Positions 10,102 through 20,686 of a DNA stretch of 64,000 nucleotides are shown in pieces. Origin of the DNA: Deroplatys truncata (Eukaryota; Arthropoda; Insecta; Mantodea; Mantidae); NCBI GenBank assembly GCA_030765065.1, contig CM060977.1:126856295-126920294 (forward strand), read 5' to 3'. The position numbers and the translations under genes are program-made. The notes below the pieces were generated by a model, which saw nothing but the letters and a program-made list of their open reading frames with translations, ran no database searches and was not told where the DNA came from. The number at the start of each line of letters is the position of its first letter. The first letter of the stretch is position 1.

Positions 10102-10715
10102 AAGGGTCTTTAGTATAAAACCTGACCACCCGCAAGGGGATTTGCGTCTTTGTGTCAGCACTCTATCTTCGCTTCTCAAACCTCTGTCCCTATAAACCTG
10201 TACATAAAATATAACAAAATTAACTTTTATCTCATAGCAAATTCTGTATGCGTAGATGCCACTGAAACCCTAAATTGCTGTGCTAACTTCTATAGTGATT
10301 TTCGTCATGAACGTTCATAATTTTTGTTCGGCTAATGTTTCTTATGTTAACACTGTACATCTTCGCAGGTGTTTATTGTTTTGCACTGAATCAGTAGTCT
10401 CAAATTTATTCCAAGATCTGAATTAAAGTTCTGGTAGGAGTCAACTGTGCAGGAAATTTCAGGATGAATTCTTTACGAACGCAACGAGCAAATTTGTATT
10501 TAAAATAACATTTATATACAAATATACGTTGTTCTAAAGAGAACTAGCTTCTCATCTTCGCAAATGAAAGTGGACTACTGACGCTGATGACTACGTGGTA
10601 ACTGAAGGACAGAAAGCCTGTCGAGAGTGCGGGGTGTGGGGACTGGGTAAGCCAGTCGACATAGGCTCTGATGCATAACACCGTGCGAGTGGTCAGGTTT
10701 ATATAGAAGATCCAG
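10102..10715. mobile_element. TA-flanked MITE, family M3, copy 1
   Basis: Inverted ends: GGGTCTTTAGTATAAAACCT at the left and the complement GGATCTTCTATATAAACCTG at the right, flanked by TA at 10,100 and 10,716. Blocks such as GACTACGTGGTAACTG, GGACAGAAAGCCTGTCG and CAAATGAAAGTGGACT are shared in the same order with the copy at 28,326-28,777. This copy is about 160 bases longer, with extra sequence in its middle. No coding sequence. Confidence 0.8.
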
Positions 10716-11164
10716 TACATATGCAGTGTTATCTATCAATAACACACAACACACAGATGGTGTTATTTAAACTGTTGCTCTCTCTAGAATTAAGAGATTT
10801 CTAATGCAATATTTCACAATGCTGCACCAACGAAGGCATTTGAAGAACGCAACGCAGGCCCTTGCGGTAGGTCATGCCTTATTTACTATTAGAATCATCC
10901 CTTAAACTATATACAACCATACCTCTTCAGCTAAATATGAATAAGCAATTAAACCCTTAACATCAACTTGGGGCAAATGTATTAATCTTAATAAAAATCC
11001 GCCTACTTATCTAATAGATAATGAAAACAAATTACATACTGTGCCAATATCCGTTAAATGCTTAAAAACCTGTAATAAACATGTACTCCTAACTTAACTA
11101 AAACTCCCCCTATAAGTTGGAGAGGGAGAGGGAGAGAGAGAGAGAGAAAGCTTATTTGCTTTTC
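10716..11164. other. no gene recognised; GA microsatellite
   Basis: AT-rich spacer; a GA-rich purine run lies at about 11,118-11,147 immediately before the next Y-repeat. Confidence 0.5.
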
Positions 11165-11849
11165 ACTTTTTCTACTACTTAGAGGAAGTATTGCATTTCA
11201 CCAAAAATTTGAAACCGAGATTTCACCGGAAATACATGCTTTGAGGTGCCCTGAATACAGATAAATCATTTTTGAAAACATGTCTGTCTGTGAACAGCAT
11301 AACTCAAAAGCCAAAAGTCGGATAAACAACAAATTTGGTATTTGAGTTTAGTATCTTCCAAGGATGAAACACGAGGATTATCAAGAAAATCACCCACCCC
11401 AGACTACCCTTTACATGGAACACTTTTTTAAAATTTTTATTTTCTCAAAAATAGTTCTAACGATTTTGATTAAAACATCATATGTTTAAGATATTTTACT
11501 ACACAAAAAACGTAGATCTCTTTAAAACAATCAATTTATGTCATATAATTTTTTTAGAATGAACCATTTCCGAGCTATTCCCCGCTATTTGTTTGAATTT
11601 TCCAGTGTATTTCAAATGGGAATTCGCTACCTTTTTTATGTCCTGAATATGCAAAGAGAATGGAATGCTCCATATAGCAACCAGCTCTTAAAAGATTTGA
11701 CTATCGATTAAAGCCTACCATATTCCCCTTGTACCTACAAGAAAATTAGCAATAAGATAGTTTCTGTAAATGTTTATCTCGATTAACATGAGATGGAGAC
11801 TAAGCGTTTGTAAAAATTTCGAGAGTAGAGAAAGTCATGTGAGATCAGA
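11165..11849 (+). repeat. Y1 repeat, shortened
   Basis: Complete at both ends (ACTTTTTCTACTACTTAGAG and AGTAGAGAAAGTCATGTGAG) but about 200 bases short of the reference through loss of the GT microsatellite and of part of the core around 11,490. Followed after 31 bases by another copy in the same orientation. Confidence 0.85.
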
Positions 11850-11880
11850 TTTTTCTCAATATTAAGCTCTGCTATTTTTT

Positions 11881-12017
11881 ACTTTCTCTACTACGTGTGT
11901 AGTAGGGGAAGTATTGTATTCCAACCAAAAATTCGATACCGAGATTTCACCGGAAATATATGTTTTGAGACCTCCTGAATCCAAAAAAAGCATTTTTGGA
12001 AACATGTCCATGTGTGA

Positions 12018-12062
<45 letters not shown>

Positions 12063-12823
12063 AACAACATAACTCAGAAACGAACAGTCGGATATAAACA
12101 CCAAACTTGGTATTTAGGTTCAGTATCTTCCAGAGATGCGAAACGAAGGTTTTCAAGAAAATCCTCCCACCCCAGATTACACTTTACATGGAACATTTTT
12201 CGAAAGTTTTAATTTTCTCAAAAATGGTTTTAACGATTTTGATTAAAATATCATATGTTTAAGATATTCTAATGACAAATAAAATGTATATCTTGAATTT
12301 TCCGGGAATGTCTCCAAAAGTATTCTTCATTGTGAACGACTTCTGCATAACTGGTAAACCATAAGAGATAAACAACATTTTACTACGCAAAAATGTAGAT
12401 CGCGTTAGAATACACAATTTATGTCAAATACATTTTTGTTGTTGAGTGAACCATTTTCGAGATATTGCTTGTTATTCCCTTAAATTTTTCAATACTTATT
12501 TTCTCAAATGGGAATTCGTTATTCATTTTTTGTCTTGGAACATCAAAGAGTATTAATCTGAGGCAAAGAGAATGGTGCTGCACCTAGCAACCAGCTATTA
12601 AAAGATATGTCTATGCTTAAAGGCTACTGTATTTCTATATTACCCTTGCAGATACAAAACAAGGGGGACATAGTACGCCTTAAGCAATAGCGATCTCTTA
12701 GCATGTCAAAAGATCGTTTCTGCAAATGTTTATCTCGATTAATACGAAATAGATGGAGAATAAGCGTTTGTAAAAATAGTTTGTACAAAAGTAGAGGAAG
12801 TCGTGTGAGAGTAACGCATCAGA
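11881..12823 (+). repeat. Y1 repeat, full length, variant with extra block
   Basis: Microsatellite is a long perfect GT run (about 12,018-12,058). Near 12,655-12,715 it carries an extra block containing ATGTCAAAAGATCGTTTCTG that the 6-kb copy lacks. The minus-strand copy at 26,243 has the same GATCTTTTGACATG block, so the two define a variant subfamily. Confidence 0.9.
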
Positions 12824-13499
12824 TTTTTTCTGTTTATTTTTATCCAGAAATTTGGATTCGAGCTACATGTAAACAAGATAAACACTACTTGTGCTGATCA
12901 TGTTTGTGCTTTGTTGCTGTATTCAGGAATCGTTTATGATGTAGGTAGTTCGAAACAGAAGACCAAGCGACCCTTAGTTACAATACAGCAAATAAATAAA
13001 TACCGTACAATTCCAATAGCTCAGCAACTACCAAATAATACTACTGCATGATATACTATATGCATTACTCTTTGTAGAATCTAATTTAAATTGTGAAGCA
13101 GCCTAATAATTTCCGCTAAAAGTGTATCAGATTTGTATATTAATTAATCTCCTTGCATCCAAACAGGGTTTACAACTCCTGATATGTAGCATTCTTTTAA
13201 TGAAATATTTTGAAGGCCGGTGTCAACAATAACATATGGAATAAAAGATTTTTCAAAATATTTTTTCTTTATAATCTTTCACATTAGTGAAAGCATTTTT
13301 TATGAATTAAAAAAATAATTTAAACGCACAACACCAAATATTTCAGTAATGAGTGATAATAAAATTGCAATGGTTTGGTGTACCTTCAAAGCTTTCCCAG
13401 CAAAATAAAGCTCAGTATGACAAAAAACATAACTGGCTGTTTACAGAAAATTAAAAATAAAGTTGTATTCTGATTCTTCAACGGATTACCTTATTCTTT
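12824..13499. other. no gene or repeat recognised
   Basis: Very AT-rich, no motif of any family in the window. Confidence 0.5.
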
Positions 13500-13775
13500 G
13501 TAGCCCTTACACACCCAAGGACTTACAAGCCAATGCCTTGCATCAGTAGGCAGTTCGAGAAGCAAGCAAACTCTAGATCCCAGCATATCCAGGCTGCAGA
13601 AGATGCAAATGAAATGTAGCAATGAAAGGGATGATGTGAAAACTCGTGGATCAAATTATCCAACCCAGCATTCGCCTAGCGACCGAGAAAAACTGCGAAA
13701 AAATCTTCGGTCAGATTGGTCGGCCCCGGACCTGCCGAATGCGGGCCACGTTACCGCCTTAGCCATTTCATCGGT
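13500..13775 (-). mobile_element. SINE-like fragment, family S4, minus strand
   Basis: The left part (CCAAGGACTTACAAGCC) matches the closing block of family S1, and the right part (CCCAGCATTCGCCTAGCGAC, then GGTCGGCCCCGGACCTGCCG) matches the S4 copy at 31.55 kb. The tRNA-like head is degraded. It suggests SINE families here share 3' modules with different heads or bodies. Confidence 0.6.
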
Positions 13776-14497
13776 AATAAGGTTGTATTCCTGCTGCAAA
13801 TATTACAAACTCATAATGTTTTATCCAAAATTATTACAGCCATTTTTAGGAAACAGAAGAAAATAATAAATAAATAACATTTATCACATAAACGGATGTT
13901 AGAGTTGGAACAACTTACTGAAAAATTTTACCGTCTATTTTCGAAAGGTGCTGGACTTTAGTGGTAAATTCGCTTTTATGCGAATTTCTGCTTTTGAGCT
14001 ATGCTACAGTAATAATGACCAATGCCTCTCTTTTGTCCTGTTCTAGCCGCTAGATCATCAGGTGGAGTGAGATTTTACCCCAAACTCCCTACACACCCTT
14101 TCTGCTGCGAGGCTTTTGCAGATTATGGCACTGAGTAACATAAAAACAGTCAGAGAGAGCAGAACAGAGAACGTTAGTTTAACCACAGAGTGTAAACTAT
14201 GCATTTATTTGAATGAATCATTACTTATAAGTAGGTATAGTAATTTCTAAGCATTAAAGCCAGAACGGAAGAAAATAAAGTCAACTGTTACTAGACCATA
14301 GGCAGGAAGATCACAGGAAACCATCAACCCCCATCCCTCTTACAGTTTTTAACATTTGCACACAGCGCTCCAACCGGCTTTTATCTGCATATCAGTGGCT
14401 TCAGACCGCTATTGTCCGCGTTCTTTCTATGAGTGTTGCTAAGATGAAGGCAACTGCTTCAGAATTCCCTGCTTATAAGTATAAACAAGAAGTTACT
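13776..14497. other. no gene or repeat recognised
   Basis: Nothing supported; mixed AT-rich sequence with a short GAGAGAG run near 14,152. Confidence 0.5.
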
Positions 14498-14870
14498 GGT
14501 GCGTTTACATTCACATGATTTTTCCTACCCTCTACGGTTGGTATGCAAACTACTTTTAAGAAAGTTTATTTTCCTATGTACTGCATTTTAATCTAGATAA
14601 TCATTTCCAGAAATAGCTGCATTACACATTTCGTTATAGACACAAAGGGACCAACGATAGTCAAATGTTTTAGAACTGGACGCTATATGCTGGCCTTAAA
14701 ATTCCATATTCTTTCAATGACATCGCGAGAAACAATTGAAAATCGACAGCACTTTAAAAGAATAACAAAGCATTCAACAATTCCAGCCTTTAATAACGGA
14801 TACTTCAGATAATATGGCTTAAGCCACAAAAACAGTTATTTGGAATAAATTGTGTCTTTTAAAAATATTA
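14498..14870 (-). repeat. Y2 repeat, truncated
   Basis: Begins at the CATCAGA-type end (TACATTCACATGATTTTTCC) and keeps ACGCTATATGCTGGCC and GACAGCACTTTAAAAGAATA, then loses similarity near 14,870. It lies just before a complete Y2 copy in the same orientation. Confidence 0.75.
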
Positions 14871-14959
14871 AAATTTTTGGTGCTCTGCATTTCCTTAATG
14901 CAATCATGCATTACTATTTGATTCTGCTCCAATATATCTATAATTGAATAATTAAAAAA

Positions 14960-15808
14960 TCTGATGTGATACATTCACACGACTTTCCTAACCATCTATC
15001 TTTATTAGTGGATATATGAAGTATTCTTATTCAAGCTTATTTTTCTATTTACTACATTTTAATCCAAAAACATTGCAAAAATAGCTACAGTATACATTTG
15101 TTATAGATAAAGAGAACAGCGGGTGTCAAATGTTTAAGAACTGGACTCTATATGCCAGCCTTAAATTTCATACTATCTTCATGCAATCGCGAGTAACAAC
15201 TGGAAATCGATGGGGCTTTAAAAGAATACGCATTGAACAATTCTAACCTTTAATAACGGATATCTCAGAAACGGCTTATGCCACAGAAACATTTATTTTA
15301 GGTAAACTGTGCATTTTAAAGAGATCTATATTTTTTTGTATGGTAGATTTTCGACTATCGCTTACCAGTTATAGAAGCTTATACAAAATTCCTTTCGAAT
15401 AAAGAGAAACTTCGCAGGCTATTCCCAGAAAATTCAAGGTATACATTATATTTGTCGTCTAAATCTCTTTAATATGTCGCATTTTAATAAAAATCATTAG
15501 TCATTTTGAGAAAATCTAAAATTTCCAAAAATGTTCCATGTAAAGAGTAATTAGGGTGGGTGGATTTTATTGAAAATCTTTGTGTCGCATCTTTGTAACT
15601 TACTGATGCCAAGTTTGGTATTTATCCGAACTGAAACTTTTTTTTCGAGTTATGCTATTTACAGACAGACACACGTAACTTTCTTTCCTAAAAATGCCAA
15701 TTTTGATTCAGGGACCTCAAAACATGTATTTCAGTGAAATCTTGGTATCGAACGTTTGGGTGAATACAATACTTTCCCTGCTTACTGTACGTATGTGGTA
15801 GAGAAAGT
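14960..15808 (-). repeat. Y2 repeat, full length
   Basis: From TCTGATGTGATACATTCACA to GTATGTGGTAGAGAAAGT. It shows the Y2 marker TTTATTAGTGGATATATGAA next to the end and lacks a long microsatellite (ACAGACAGACACACG only). A good reference for the Y2 subfamily. Confidence 0.88.
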
Positions 15809-16087
15809 AAAAATAGATGGAGAAAAATAAGCATATTATACTATTACAGAGAAATTAACAGTTCCTAGACACTCACTACATTCTGTTAATATTGCATAAA
15901 CTCTAGTCCACACATTTTTACCTCCGGTTTCCCATTTCAGTTTACACTTATAGCCCTGTGGGGACACGTCATGGCTTAAATTATGCCCTTTCTGCCTGTC
16001 ATAACGAGTATTCAGTCCGGAGTGCAAGATTAGTAAAGCAGGTGTGTGTGTTTGAATATGCAACCACTATGTTCGTCTGTCTATGGT

Positions 16088-16091
<4 letters not shown>
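15809..16091. other. no gene recognised
   Basis: Short spacer before a CT microsatellite; nothing supported. Confidence 0.4.

Positions 16092-16128
<37 letters not shown>
16091..16128. repeat. CT dinucleotide microsatellite
   Basis: Nearly perfect CT run of about 38 bases. Confidence 0.95.
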
Positions 16129-16129
<1 letters not shown>

Positions 16130-16224
16130 AAACACACATACCAACCCACAGGTACACTTACCTAAAAAGTACGGTTTTTAATTCAGGGAGCCCCAAGACA
16201 TGTATTTGTACTTGTAATAGCAGA

Positions 16225-16426
16225 GTCGGCAACGGTGATGGTTGTGGATAGTGGTGATGATGGTGATAGTGGTAGTAGTGGTGATGTGGTGGTGATGGTA
16301 GTGGTGGTAGTGGTAGCGATGCAAGTGGTGGTGTTTATGGTGATACTGGTAGTAGTGGTGATAGCGGTGATGTGATGGTGATGGTGGTGGTGGGGGCGGA
16401 AATGATGGTATTTATGGTGATGGTTA
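16225..16426. repeat. imperfect GGT/GAT trinucleotide array
   Basis: About 200 bases of alternating GGT, GAT and AGT units. A second array of the same composition lies at 16,990-17,095, and a SINE fragment carrying a MITE sits between them. The minus-strand reading is His- and Thr-rich and is not a gene. Confidence 0.9.
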
Positions 16427-16430
16427 AAAG

Positions 16431-16990
16431 AATTAAATTGACTTTTATTTATGGACACTCTTTAACCACTATGGTTCTAACTGCTATGGTCCTTAGCGTC
16501 CTATTCTACAGGATGGACCATTTAAGTTGAGGCTGAACAATATCTCCAAAACTAAACGTTTTAGAAATTCAAAATTTTCGTTTGTTATTTATGTTGGTGT
16601 AAGAACAATTGCAAATTAGTTTAAACAAATGTTTAATTTTTTATGAGGAGTGAGAAAAAAACATAAAAAGGGTAGATTTCCATTTAATAAAATTAAATTG
16701 ACCCTAAAATGACCATCACAACGTCCTCCAAACAAAACACGACTAATGACGTTTACTTTATCCCACATTATCAAGCAACTTTTATCAAAGGCATTTCTTT
16801 CAACGATGCTTAGTTTTGGAGATATTGTACAGTCTCATATTAAAGTGTCCACCCTGTAATTTGGGCGTGAAATATGTGAAATTTTGCTCAGAGGCCTCTT
16901 TATCGGCCTTGGGGTTCTTTTTCGTGCCATAAATCTACAACACGGGACCACCTGCTTTACTTCCCTTCCGAAGGAAGCCATGCTAAGAAT
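16431..16990 (-). mobile_element. SINE family S3, split by a MITE, head missing
   Basis: Minus-strand SINE: left part TTTATGGACACTCTTTAACC ... TCCTTAGCGTCCTATTC to 16,508, then a 348-bp MITE, then TTGGGCGTGAAATATGTGAA ... TTCCGAAGGAAGCCATGC to about 16,988. The tRNA-like head, which in the copies at 31.1, 56.5 and 58.5 kb follows the CATGCTAAG block, is replaced here by the second GGT/GAT array. Confidence 0.85.
16509..16856. mobile_element. TA-flanked MITE inserted in SINE S3
   Basis: Inverted ends of about 50 bases: left CAGGATGGACCATTTAAGTT followed by CAATATCTCCAAAACTAAAC, and the right end's complement CAGGGTGGACACTTTAATAT followed by CAATATCTCCAAAACTAAGC. Target TA duplicated at 16,507 and 16,857. 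Uninterrupted S3 copies read ATTCTATATTGGGCG at this point, which is the exact empty site. No coding sequence; terminal type fits the Tc1/mariner superfamily. Confidence 0.9.
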
Positions 16991-17095
16991 GGTGGTGATG
17001 GAGATGGTGGTGGTTTTGGCGAGTGTAATGGGAGTGTATGCTGGTGATAGTGCTCGTGATAGTGGTGATGGTGTGATGATGGTGGTGGTGATTTT
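16990..17095. repeat. second GGT/GAT trinucleotide array
   Basis: Imperfect GGTGAT/GATGGT units starting exactly where the SINE S3 head should begin. The 74-codon open frame across it is low complexity. Confidence 0.85.
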
Positions 17096-17221
17096 TAATC
17101 GTGTTTAACGCCTGTTCTTACTACATGTGGCACCACAGACGGTGGGGACTGTTGATAAGTGCAGTTAAATTATATTTATTAAAAGGAAGTTTGGGAAAAA
17201 CACATTCCAGGCCTAAGTCTA

Positions 17222-17638
17222 GGGTAAAGTCGAGTGCATGGAATCGTGCCGATATAGTGCGTAACGGTTTATGTGGGTAAATAAATACTAAAGCGCCTCT
17301 GCCACGGTCTTTACTTCACCTGAAGCCGAACTGCGTTCATAGGTTAATGTTTTGAGTCCAGACTTCTGACATTAAACCAATACCAGACGAACTGTCCAGG
17401 GGCTGACGTGAAATGTTTCCGTACTCCTCCCCTTTCGCCGCTCACCTGGACCTGACCTTTGATCACAGGTGAATACGTGTGTGTCGGACTTAATTCAAAC
17501 CAATAATCTAATAATAGATTTTCTCACGCAAGTCTGTCTGGTGTGTAACACAAATACATAGCTTTTGCAACATTTAATAGAGAAAAGCACTATAGGAAAC
17601 CAGAAGGATCCCCAAGTTTGCGTCCACTCGACTTTACC
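17222..17638. mobile_element. TA-flanked MITE
   Basis: Inverted ends GGGTAAAGTCGAGTGCATGG (left) and complement GGTAAAGTCGAGTGGACGCA (right), with TA at 17,220 and 17,639. 417 bases, no coding sequence. No second copy in the window. Confidence 0.65.
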
Positions 17639-17689
17639 TACCCTGCATTTTCAAGTTATGAAGGTTATGAAAATCCTGAAAAAAAACTT

Positions 17690-17776
17690 CTGGCAGGGAG
17701 GACTGAACCGCGCATCTCTCGTACACGAGTCCATGCCTTAATGCCTTAAGGACCTCAGCTACCCTGGAGGTGGCAG
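17690..17776 (-). mobile_element. tRNA-like SINE head remnant
   Basis: On the minus strand: GGTAGCTGAGGTCCTTAAGG (box A-like) and GCGGTTCAGTCCTCCC (box B-like) about 45 bases apart. Too degraded and without a cloverleaf acceptor stem to be called a tRNA gene. Confidence 0.45.
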
Positions 17777-18227
17777 CACCGATGATTATGACCACGATGG
17801 CGATGAAATTTCTAGATATCGTTTAGGGCTCAGCATGGCGTAGCATATGCTCAAGTAACTACAATTTTTCTGACAGGGAAAAGATGAAAGGAGGGTGAAA
17901 AGAGTCGAGTTAATTTAGGTTGTTGAAGGCAAGTGATGACGCAGCACTACGCAGTCCAATTTAAGATCTTTTGCCTGTTCCCTCTACTTTGATTGCTTGC
18001 TGTATCATCTGTCACCAATAAACACTTCCTTCTTGTTTTCATCACTCCTGGCTGAACCCTGCTTGGGCAATACGCAATAACCCTCCCACCCTACGTCATA
18101 ACGGATCAGCTTTCAGCTCATGGGTATGTGTAATAGTGTCCATTGGTTTCCAAATCCTTTGCTTGTCAGTAGTTTCATCTCCCATCTGCAGGGGTCATGC
18201 TATACTTTTATTTGCTTGTTTATTACT
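17777..18227. other. no gene or repeat recognised
   Basis: Nothing supported. Confidence 0.4.
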
Positions 18228-18560
18228 TTTTGTACCTCCCAACTTGGTGGAGAAGTATTGTAATAGATCAGAAATTAAAAATGTCATAACAGAATTACAC
18301 ACTGATGTTTCCAGAATCCATAAAAAGCATCATGAAAACGTTTTCTGTATGTGTGTACGTTTTGTCAGTGTGTGAAAAGCAAAACTCAAGACAAAAAGTT
18401 GTTTTGGTGATGCTATACGAAAATGCCTGCTCATAAACATTTCCCATCCCAAAATCTCTCCTCAAAAGAAAAGCTGTCCAAAATTCCCAAGGTTTTAGCT
18501 ATGATTCGAGGTAGCAAACTGATGACATACTGTGAAAAAGACTACATTTACAGTTGTGTA
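18228..18560 (+). repeat. very old Y-repeat fragment
   Basis: Only the order of landmarks remains: GGTGGAGAAGTATTGTAATA, then CATAAAAAGCAT, TGTGTGTACG, GTGTGTGAAAAGCAAAACTC, and CCCATCCC near 18,447. Divergence is much higher than in any other copy. Confidence 0.45.
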
Positions 18561-19639
18561 CTGTATTAAATTACGAACTTTAAAGTGTAATTTGAAAGGA
18601 TCATCTATAAACCATATAGATTATAGTCATTTTAAATTGATTATATTTTCCTTGTTATAATGCCAAGCTTTTATATTTCACAAAGTAACCAAAAGATCAT
18701 AACGTGGTATGTATCTACTCAGATTGGCACAATGGATATTGAAGGATCCGACTGCAGTGTTAGAAAGCCCAACAGTGGCCATTGGAAACACTACAGATTT
18801 TTTGGTGATAACACTGGATGACATTACTGTCTTATCACTTATCTCAGCTATGCGTTTAATATGTTGATCTTCTGTAGGTTTTATATATAAATTGAAATAA
18901 CCATATAGGTTTCTTTACCGCACAAGTAATGTGCCTATTTGTCTATGTAACGAAAAGAAAATGCACGAATTTCGACTGTTTAACTGATGTAATATTGTGG
19001 GGTATTAGTAGGTATTGTTATGCCAGACACAATATTGCGTCGCATTGGCGACGGCATTGTTGTGGTGATTTAGCATTTCTTTCGGCTTGTGTTTGAATTT
19101 CCGTCTGGCATGATACTCTTCACCTCTGGCCGGTTAGTATAGTCAGAGGGGCGATAGATGTTAGCGTTACTTTTTCTTTGGTGTGAACGTCGATCTGAGT
19201 CTGAGAATTGGTGTGTAAGGTGTAAGTTGCGTGTATGTGAGGCATCTCCCCTTAATCCTTGATATTTCCTTGTGCATTATCTTATTAATAAACCACAGGT
19301 AATGTGAATGTCGTGAAATTTGTGTAATTTGTTACAAAATCCCACGCCTGCACCGGAATGTGAACATGAAGGTCCTGGTCCTCTCGCTGTGTCTGTGCTA
19401 CGTTTTCCCCATGTGCATGTTGGAGTGACTAAAATTTAATATTTTGCTGTAAACCTTTTGGCTCCCACCCCAGCATGTATGCACCCTTTTAATTGTTTCA
19501 TTTGTATAACCCATCTTTAACTTCTGTGATTGATTTCAGAAACAACTGACTCCTTTATTTTAAATTACACATATTGTCATTAGGAAGACAACCCACTTCC
19601 ACATTCATACTTCCGGATCCTGCGGAGATTAAGGAATGA
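18561..19639. other. no repeat recognised; short signal-peptide-like frame inside
   Basis: Unique-looking sequence. An imperfect inverted pair ATGCCAGAC / GTCTGGCAT lies about 75 bases apart near 19,020-19,110. See the separate entry for the small frame at 19,366. Confidence 0.4.
19366..19428 (+). CDS. short frame resembling a signal peptide
   Basis: MKVLVLSLCLCYVFPMCMLE then stop. The ATG sits in a fair context (GTGAACATGAAGG), the first 13 residues are a basic residue followed by a Leu/Val/Cys-rich hydrophobic run, and the codons are GC-rich against an AT-rich background. It could be a first exon cut by an intron within or after the signal peptide, as in many insect secreted or cuticular proteins, but no convincing donor site is visible after it. 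A 20-codon frame can also occur by chance. Confidence 0.2.
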   Translation: MKVLVLSLCLCYVFPMCMLE

Positions 19640-19727
19640 TTTTAATTAATGAATAATCCGGCAATAAAACCCGGGACCCTTGGGTTAAGAGGCCAGAACA
19701 CTGACCACTCGACTACAGAGGCAGTGC
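19640..19727 (-). mobile_element. tRNA-like SINE head, family S5-like
   Basis: On the minus strand: CTGTAGTCGAGTGGTCAGTG (box A-like) and CCCGGGTTTTATTGCCGG (box B-like), followed by AT-rich body sequence and GGAAGTATGAATGTGGAAG, resembling the 23.8-24.1 kb copy. Confidence 0.5.
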
Positions 19728-19798
19728 AGTATTACAACCGTATTAATTATAAATAACATTTATCCGGAATGAAAATACTGTTTATTGTAGAAGACACC

Positions 19799-20644
19799 TT
19801 ACATGATACATTCACATTACTTTTTCCACCCTGAGAGTATATAAGCTATTCTTAGTAAAGCTTATTTTTATATTTATAATACTCCAAATAAAGCTTTGCA
19901 GAAATGGCTACATTACACACTTCGTTACAGATACACAGACAAAACAGCTATAGTTAAATGTTTAAGAACTGGACGTTATATGCTGGTCTTAAAACTCCAT
20001 ACTGTTTTCATGCAATTGCGAGAAACAACTGAATGTTGAAAGGACTTTAAAGAATCACCAAATGATGAAACAATGGCTTAGAAATGGCTTATACAAAAAA
20101 AAAAAACGTATTCGAAATAAATTCTGTATTGTATAAGAGATTTACACATTTGTGTAGTACGTTTTCGTCTATCGCTTAAGTTTTATCATTTATACAAGAT
20201 TATACATAATTCCTTCAGAATGAAGAGGACTTCAAAGGCAAGTCCCAGAAAATTCAAAATATACATTTTATTTATCATGTAAATATCTTTAATATATGGT
20301 ATTTTATCAAAATCTTTACAGCAATTTTAAGAAAATTAAAATATTCAGAAAATGTTCCATATAAAGGATAGTCATGGTGGGGGGGGGATTTTCCTGGAAA
20401 TCTTCGTGTCGCATCCTTGGAAGATGATGAACTTAAATATAAAGTCTGGTACTTATCAGACTTTTCATTTTTGAGTTATGGTATTCGCAGGTTGATAGAC
20501 AGACACACACCAGACATTTCTCTAAATGTGTTTTCGGAGGGATTCAGGGAGCCAGAAAATATGTATTCTGGTGAAAACTCGGTATAGAATTTTTTAGTGG
20601 AATGCAATACCTTCGCTACCTACTATGTACGTAGTAGAGAAAGT
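19799..20644 (-). repeat. Y2 repeat, full length
   Basis: From GATACATTCACATTACTTTT to ACTATGTACGTAGTAGAGAA. Contains the Y2 markers AACTGGACGTTATATGCTGG and an A run near 20,094. It ends 42 bases before the Tc1 copy at 20,687. Confidence 0.88.
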
Positions 20645-20686
20645 AGTAAATTCATAGGGTTTACCTTGCGCACTGCGACCTTCATA

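Noticed and set aside
19017-19335. TG...CA-bounded segment with an AATAAA-like signal as a possible solo LTR
   Set aside because: No second copy, no target duplication and no primer-binding or polypurine sequence next to it; the ends could be chance.
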